This document shows positions 20,601-24,801 of a stretch of DNA of 24,801 nt, in pieces; positions within the stretch are counted from its first letter, which is position 1, and the number at the start of each line of letters is the position of its first letter. The notes below the pieces were generated by a model that saw nothing but the letters and a program-made list of their open reading frames with translations, was not told where the DNA came from and ran no database searches. The stretch lies in IMG/VR virus record IMGVR_UViG_3300023174_005420, positions 1 through 24,801 of that record. One strand, 5' to 3'. A program made the position numbers and the translations under genes. Origin of the DNA: a virus.

Positions 20601-21304
20601 TAGGCTTTAATGCAATACAACATGGCGATGTTGTCGGGGCGGGTCTCAGTGGTGCCTAGGGGGCTTTGGCTGGAGCTAGTGAAGGTGTGCAAGTGGTCAA
20701 TATTTGCGGCATATATTGATGAACCATTGTCGCCCGTGTGATTTGAACTAAACACAGGGTTTAATCCTGTTCCGCCTTGGCCAAGTCCTGTCCCCTTAAT
20801 GTTGTGAGAGTGACTTGTATTTCTATCCATACCATCACTTGTTCCAGAATGCGTGTGGCTGATTATTGCATCTGCTTGCTTCTGTCCAAATGTGCCAGAG
20901 GCCGTTCCGTCCCTATTTGTTCCAGACCCGCGCACGAAATATCCGCACAGGTCGGGCACGCGGAAATGCGTCGTGCCCGTGCCTCCTGCACCATTGGTCT
21001 CGCCGTAGGTCGTTCCGATCACCGCAAATAATGCAGCGTATGTGCCTGTCTTGGAATACTCATTCCCATTGGCAGCCAGCCAGCCAGTTGGCACGGTGTT
21101 CATGGCAAATGCCATGATCGCTCCCGTAGGGACAAGAATGATGCCCGAGTTGAGCTTGGCTTGGGTCACAGCACCGTCGGCGATCTTTGCGGCGGTCACC
21201 TCATTGTCTGCCAGCGCCACGGTTGGCGTGCCGAGCAGGTTGAGGTTTGCCGGGGTGACGATTTCGTTGGAGGTAAAAACTTTTCCTGGGGTGACGGTTG
21301 CCAT
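20600..21304 (-). CDS. Tail collar domain protein (tail fibre tip)
   Basis: The 234-aa protein has a short N-terminal stalk (VTPANLNLLGTPTVALADNE) followed by a phage tail collar domain: VPTGAIMAFAMNTVPTGWLA, ALFAVIGTTYG, FRVPDLCGYFVRGSG. The C-terminal half is a Ser/Thr/Gly/His-rich tip with HTHSGTS, TSHSHNI and IDHLHTF, a pattern seen in fibre tips where histidines bind metal ions. It is probably a receptor-binding fibre. The tip coding region (about 20690-20870) is visibly AT-richer than its surroundings, as expected for a domain that is exchanged between phages. The stop overlaps the next start (TAATG). Confidence 0.85.
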   Translation of the reverse strand: MATVTPGKVFTSNEIVTPANLNLLGTPTVALADNEVTAAKIADGAVTQAKLNSGIILVPTGAIMAFAMNTVPTGWLAANGNEYSKTGTYAALFAVIGTTYGETNGAGGTGTTHFRVPDLCGYFVRGSGTNRDGTASGTFGQKQADAIISHTHSGTSDGMDRNTSHSHNIKGTGLGQGGTGLNPVFSSNHTGDNGSSIYAANIDHLHTFTSSSQSPLGTTETRPDNIAMLYCIKA

Positions 21305-21307
21305 TGG

Positions 21308-23383
21308 TTAATTTAAGGTTCTGGTTTCTTGCGGAGACATGCCGGAGCGGGCGGCTTCGGCGGTGATGGTGCGGAGGATGGGGCGGCCAGCGGAGGTGCG
21401 GAACCGGAGATCGAGGGCGGTGGCCTTGCACCGGAGCGGGGCCTTGATGGTGTAGTCCTCGGTGGAGCCGCTCGCGTTCGTGAGGGAGGCGATCTGAAAG
21501 TCTTTGTCGTAGTCGGTGGTCACGGCATCGAGCGTGCAGGCCGCACCGTCATCGAGCACGACGCTGGCTTTAGCCCGCAGGAGGCGCTTGGCGTTGAGTC
21601 CGTCGAATCCATAGCGGCGGGTGAGCAGGAGGCCCGCCACATTGCTGATGCCGAGGCCGGAGGCGGTGTCATCCGCCCCGGTCTCTTGCTCATCGAGCAG
21701 AAAGAGCTTGCCTGTGGTGGTGGCGGCAAAGAGGCGGCGTTCGGTGCCGTAGTCCGAGACGAGCAAACGGTCGATTGAGAATCCGTAGGTGTCGCGGCTC
21801 TCCCATTGTTGGTTGAGCATGTTGAAAGCAAAGAGGCTGTTTGGCTGGGTGCTGGTGCCGAGTGGAAGGGCGAGGTAGTAGCGGTTGCCGTGGTAGATGC
21901 CGTTGCTCAGGTGCGCCGTCGTGGCATTGATGCCGCCTACGAGGTCGGCGATGGGGTCCGAGAGTGTCTGCGTGGATCCGCGCAGCTTGAGGTCGAATTG
22001 ATTGTCGAGGCGGTAAACGCCATTGTCCGAGAGGAAAAAGACATACACGCCTGCGGTGGCGATGCTGCGGCGGGCAGAGCAACCGACCTCGTTGGTGAGG
22101 AGTTGCAGGCTAGACCGTCCACCGTCGAGGGTTACTCCATCCGCCCCGAAGACAGGCGTGGCAAGCCAGATGGATTTGCGGCAGAAGATGAGCACTTGGC
22201 CTTCGGCGTAGGGGTGCAGAGCTACGATGTAGTCGTTGCTCCCTGCATTAGCGCGGAAAGATTTGGAAACGGGATCGTAGGTCTCGGCATCGAAGACATC
22301 TGAAATGAGCAACTCATCGCGGTTGCGGGCGATGATGAGCGTGTTGTTGAGATAGGTCGCCGTGCTGGTGGATGGCAGGCGTGAGTAGGTGACGCCAAGC
22401 GGATGCGAGCCTTGGGCCACTCGGGTGAAGGGATTTGCCAGCACGCCATCCCACACCAGCGCGGCTTGCACCCGCTGAGTGATGATTTGCCCAGTGTCCG
22501 AGGCAGATGTAGCAGCGGGAACAGTGAAAGAAAATTGCGTCGAGCTGATACGCGTAATCTCAAAATCGGCCAGGTATCCCGCATTCGCCGCTCCGCTGAT
22601 ACGCACTACCTCGCCGGTCTGGTAGGGGTGCGTGCCCAGCGTGGTGGCTGTGGCCGTGCCGCTGGCCTGAGTGAGCGTCTGGAGGCGGAGGAGCGACTCC
22701 TCCCGAGTGCGGAGCAGGTAGAGCTTGTCAAAGGCTTGGATGATCTCGATGTCATCACCGGCCACAATGGTATCGGTGGTTGGATAAGAAATGGTTTGCA
22801 GGGCTGCACCGTCGCGCCACAGGTAGCAGGCGTTGGGCCCGGCGAGGACGATGTATTCATTTGAGTTGTCCAGGCGTGGGGAGCTGTAGATGCCAGCGCC
22901 GATGATACCGCCGGTGTAGGTATTTTGAATCACCGGCCCACGATTGGCGAGGAGCGTGCCGCTGGCCGATGCGCCGGGGTCGGCGGTCATGGTGTAGGTG
23001 AAGGCATTTGCTGCATTCGCGCCGCTTACCGTTATGTAGAAATTCCCATTATATTGCGGTTGAGCGGCTCCGCGAATGTTCACATAGTCGCCCGTGGCGT
23101 AGCCATGCGCGGTGAGAATAGCTGTGGCCGCAGTGCCCACACGAGTTATGGAGGAAATGGTTTGATCCGGCGCAAGTTGGAATGGCACCGTTACCGGGTC
23201 GCCGATGTTGCCGATGGATTCTGCCAAGCGCTTCGCGCCTTTGCGGGTCTGGGCCACGCCTCGGTCGAGGCGCATGTTTTCGGCGTATTGGACCATGCCC
23301 GCTTGCAACTGGAGCGGGTTCAAGCGGGAGGCCATGCCGAGGAATCCGGCGTCGCCTTCTACGATTGTTTGGTCATCGGGCAT
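21308..23383 (-). CDS. Nozzle-like tail protein with two inserted FCCH-like repeats, 691 aa
   Basis: The protein begins with QAGMVQYAENMRLDRGVAQT-type sequence and continues as a long beta-rich protein with recurring blades (IWLATPVFGADGVTLDGG, VYVFFLSDNGVYRLD, KLFLLDEQE), a design like tail nozzle or hub beta-propeller proteins of short-tailed phages. Two inserted repeats (residues about 77-148 and 234-305; HGYATGDYVNIRGAAQPQYN and THPYQTGEVVRISGAANAGY) resemble the FCCH-like domains often found in phage structural proteins. AGGT precedes the ATG. The collar protein gene follows after 3 nt. It should form the distal tail tube through which DNA leaves; the assignment is from architecture and position, so a different beta-propeller virion protein remains possible. 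Confidence 0.72.
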   Translation of the reverse strand: MPDDQTIVEGDAGFLGMASRLNPLQLQAGMVQYAENMRLDRGVAQTRKGAKRLAESIGNIGDPVTVPFQLAPDQTISSITRVGTAATAILTAHGYATGDYVNIRGAAQPQYNGNFYITVSGANAANAFTYTMTADPGASASGTLLANRGPVIQNTYTGGIIGAGIYSSPRLDNSNEYIVLAGPNACYLWRDGAALQTISYPTTDTIVAGDDIEIIQAFDKLYLLRTREESLLRLQTLTQASGTATATTLGTHPYQTGEVVRISGAANAGYLADFEITRISSTQFSFTVPAATSASDTGQIITQRVQAALVWDGVLANPFTRVAQGSHPLGVTYSRLPSTSTATYLNNTLIIARNRDELLISDVFDAETYDPVSKSFRANAGSNDYIVALHPYAEGQVLIFCRKSIWLATPVFGADGVTLDGGRSSLQLLTNEVGCSARRSIATAGVYVFFLSDNGVYRLDNQFDLKLRGSTQTLSDPIADLVGGINATTAHLSNGIYHGNRYYLALPLGTSTQPNSLFAFNMLNQQWESRDTYGFSIDRLLVSDYGTERRLFAATTTGKLFLLDEQETGADDTASGLGISNVAGLLLTRRYGFDGLNAKRLLRAKASVVLDDGAACTLDAVTTDYDKDFQIASLTNASGSTEDYTIKAPLRCKATALDLRFRTSAGRPILRTITAEAARSGMSPQETRTLN

Positions 23384-23389
23384 CTACCT

Positions 23390-23851
23390 TTAATTATGGG
23401 ACAGCTTGTCAAGCAGGGCTCGTATGGCGGGGGCTTTGATGCGCGGCTCGTTGGCCCAGCGGCAGCGGTCGGCGATGTGCGCGGGGCTGTAGCCTTGGTA
23501 ACGGAGGCAGGTCTGCGTGACGCGCTCGAGCAGGTGGGGCGGGATGCCTTCTACGGCAGCGGGCGGTTTGACGGAAATCTTGGTGGGTTTTTGCGTCGGT
23601 TTTGGGTCGGCTTTTTCGACAAGGCGGTAGCAGGTCACGGGGATGGCTTTCATGGTGGCGGCGTCCCACTCGCTGAATTTCTTCTCCTCAATATCTTTCG
23701 CGGTGATGGCGTCGGCGAGGTGGTCGCGGAGGTCGCGGGGGTTTACGCCGAGTTCGCGGGCTACTTGCTGGCGGGTCTTCCAACCTTGTCCTGGGGGAAT
23801 CTGGTGCTTGGAGGCTTTGTGTTTATTGATGACGGCGGCGAAGGTTTTCAT
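23390..23851 (-). CDS. DNA-binding protein with HTH, 153 aa
   Basis: An N-terminal basic stretch (MKTFAAVINKHKASKHQI) leads into a helix-turn-helix (GWKTRQQVARELGVNPRDLR), a linker with repeated Lys/Pro (DPKPTQKPTKISVKPP), and a second small helical region (LRYQGYSPAHIADRCRWANE) that may be another HTH. The ATG at 23851 overlaps the phosphoesterase stop (ATGA). A longer frame from 24355 is antisense-like and rejected. It lies at the head of the tail genes, where a packaging-related or late regulatory role would fit, but I do not recognise the family. Confidence 0.65.
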   Translation of the reverse strand: MKTFAAVINKHKASKHQIPPGQGWKTRQQVARELGVNPRDLRDHLADAITAKDIEEKKFSEWDAATMKAIPVTCYRLVEKADPKPTQKPTKISVKPPAAVEGIPPHLLERVTQTCLRYQGYSPAHIADRCRWANEPRIKAPAIRALLDKLSHN

Positions 23852-24801
23852 GGGTCTTTTGGTTTGAGAAGGAGGCTGGCGTAGCTGGTGCCTTCGTTGA
23901 TGGTGATATTCGTCATCTGAAAGTTGCCGGTCTTGCGGCTGATGAAGCGGACGAGGTAGCCGTGTGTCCACTCGGTAGGGCGGGTGTTGGCGTAGAGGGG
24001 TTGGCGTTTGCAGAGGCAGCCGGGGTTCCACGCGCTGATGAGGCCGACGCCGGGTAGGTGCATGGGTTTGAAGGCGGCGCGGTGGGTGTCGAAGAAAACA
24101 ATATTTCCTGCGGCCTTGGCCATGGCTTGGCCAGCGGCGTCGCGGGCGTTGGAGATTTTGTGGACGAAGAAGGCTTTGTCGATTTTCACCCAGCCCGGCG
24201 TGTCGCAGTCTCCGTGCGTCTGGCCTTGTCGGTAGTAGCGAATGCCTCGGTCTTTCAGTCGCAAGACATGCTCGGGGCAGAAGGTGCGGCGCAGCAGATC
24301 GACATCCTTGTGGTGGGCGAGGCGTTGGGTGAGCGCCCAGCGCTCCACGCGCCATTCATGGTTGCCCTCGATGTAATTGACCTCGGAGGGTCGAGCGGCA
24401 TCAAGGATTTGGTCTAGGAGGGAGTTGGAAACGGCAACATCTTCTTCGTAGGAATCCTCGGTCTCGGCGACATAGCCGAGCGTGTGGTGTTCGGCAAGGA
24501 AGCCGCCGCAGTCAATAAAATCGCCGCCGATGATAAGTCTGTCAGGGCGGAGAGTGCGGAGGTCGCCGAGGAAAGCGGCCATGGCAGCAGGGTCGTGCTT
24601 GTTCCCGTGGACATCGCTGAAGATGACTTCCACAATGTCTCCCGTTCCAGCCTTGGATGTTGCCGGGGTGATCTTCTTGGGAGCCTTGGCAAAACGAGAT
24701 CGCTCCAGAGCTTTGACCGTCTCGGAATGGGCGCGGCGCTCGGCTTCGAGCTGGGCGCGGGCCATGGCGGCATCGTTCTCGGCGGCGGTGACTTTGCTGG
24801 C
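23848..24801 (-). CDS. Metallophosphoesterase, N-terminus probably outside window
   Basis: The calcineurin-type motifs are clear: D-x-H in FSDVHGNKHD, GD in IIGGDFIDCGG, and GNHE in YIEGNHEWRVER, with later histidines in GQTHGDCD and FFDTHRAAFK. Such enzymes hydrolyse phosphomonoesters or diesters with two metal ions; in phages they may act on nucleic acids or nucleotides. The frame is open to the right edge, and the residues before the first ATG (24765) continue the same charged coiled coil (ENDAAMARAQLEAERRAH), so the gene likely begins outside the window. The stop overlaps the next gene (ATGA). Confidence 0.88.
   Translation of the reverse strand, partial: ASKVTAAENDAAMARAQLEAERRAHSETVKALERSRFAKAPKKITPATSKAGTGDIVEVIFSDVHGNKHDPAAMAAFLGDLRTLRPDRLIIGGDFIDCGGFLAEHHTLGYVAETEDSYEEDVAVSNSLLDQILDAARPSEVNYIEGNHEWRVERWALTQRLAHHKDVDLLRRTFCPEHVLRLKDRGIRYYRQGQTHGDCDTPGWVKIDKAFFVHKISNARDAAGQAMAKAAGNIVFFDTHRAAFKPMHLPGVGLISAWNPGCLCKRQPLYANTRPTEWTHGYLVRFISRKTGNFQMTNITINEGTSYASLLLKPKDP

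Noticed and set aside
1-24801. CRISPR array or insertion sequence
   Set aside because: No regularly spaced direct repeats with unique spacers and no transposase-like frame were seen; the repeats found are gene-junction, start-codon and att-related.

Overview
The window is most likely a stretch of a temperate, tailed-phage chromosome, probably with a short (podovirus-like) tail. The strongest signs are a tyrosine integrase next to the 3' part of a tRNA-Arg gene with phage genes on both sides (so an attP rather than attL/attR), a virion gene block containing a nozzle-like protein, a tail-collar protein and a giant internal/ejection-type protein, and a tightly packed early operon. No tape-measure, sheath or baseplate gene is seen. 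The host is uncertain. The moderately high GC and a dispersed 'TTEDTE' coding repeat would fit a Verrucomicrobiota-like host, but that is only a weak inference.

Layout. (1) About 5309 down to 1, minus strand: early operon. It begins with a 49-aa ribbon-helix-helix (RHH) protein and runs leftward through small proteins, an excisionase-like HTH, a 279-aa HTH protein, a DUF551 protein, a DEDDh exonuclease and a replication-organiser-like protein that leaves the window. Most junctions are ATGA stop/start overlaps. Between 3650 and 5163 four copies of a Shine-Dalgarno/start junction delimit three segments, each also carrying a plausible plus-strand gene (GIY-YIG-like, small membrane protein, zinc-ribbon-like). 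(2) 5382-8582, plus strand: a second RHH gene, apparently frameshifted, divergent from the first across a palindromic operator; a membrane protein; a PEGA-like lipoprotein; an unknown 258-aa protein coupled to a PIN-domain RNase; and two small coupled genes. In an integrated prophage this block would lie at the end opposite the integrase. (3) 8583-8918: attP with tRNA-Arg(ACG) 3' identity and candidate integrase arm sites. (4) 8919-10022: integrase, followed by a bidirectional terminator. (5) 24801 down to 10068, minus strand: metallophosphoesterase, HTH protein, nozzle-like protein, collar protein, a small podovirus-type protein, an Ala/Gly/Gln-rich virion protein, YcaO, TfuA, a helical virion protein and a 2,075-aa giant protein.

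The most unusual element is the YcaO-TfuA pair (16905-19072). These are the two partner proteins of peptide-backbone thioamidation, here translationally coupled and embedded in the virion operon, overlapping virion genes on both sides with no separate precursor-peptide gene visible. This suggests that the phage thioamidates, or otherwise modifies, one of its own virion proteins or a host protein. A second striking element is the giant protein, which carries an intact RadC-like JAB/JAMM metal site and what looks like a degenerate second JAB domain in a lower-GC block.
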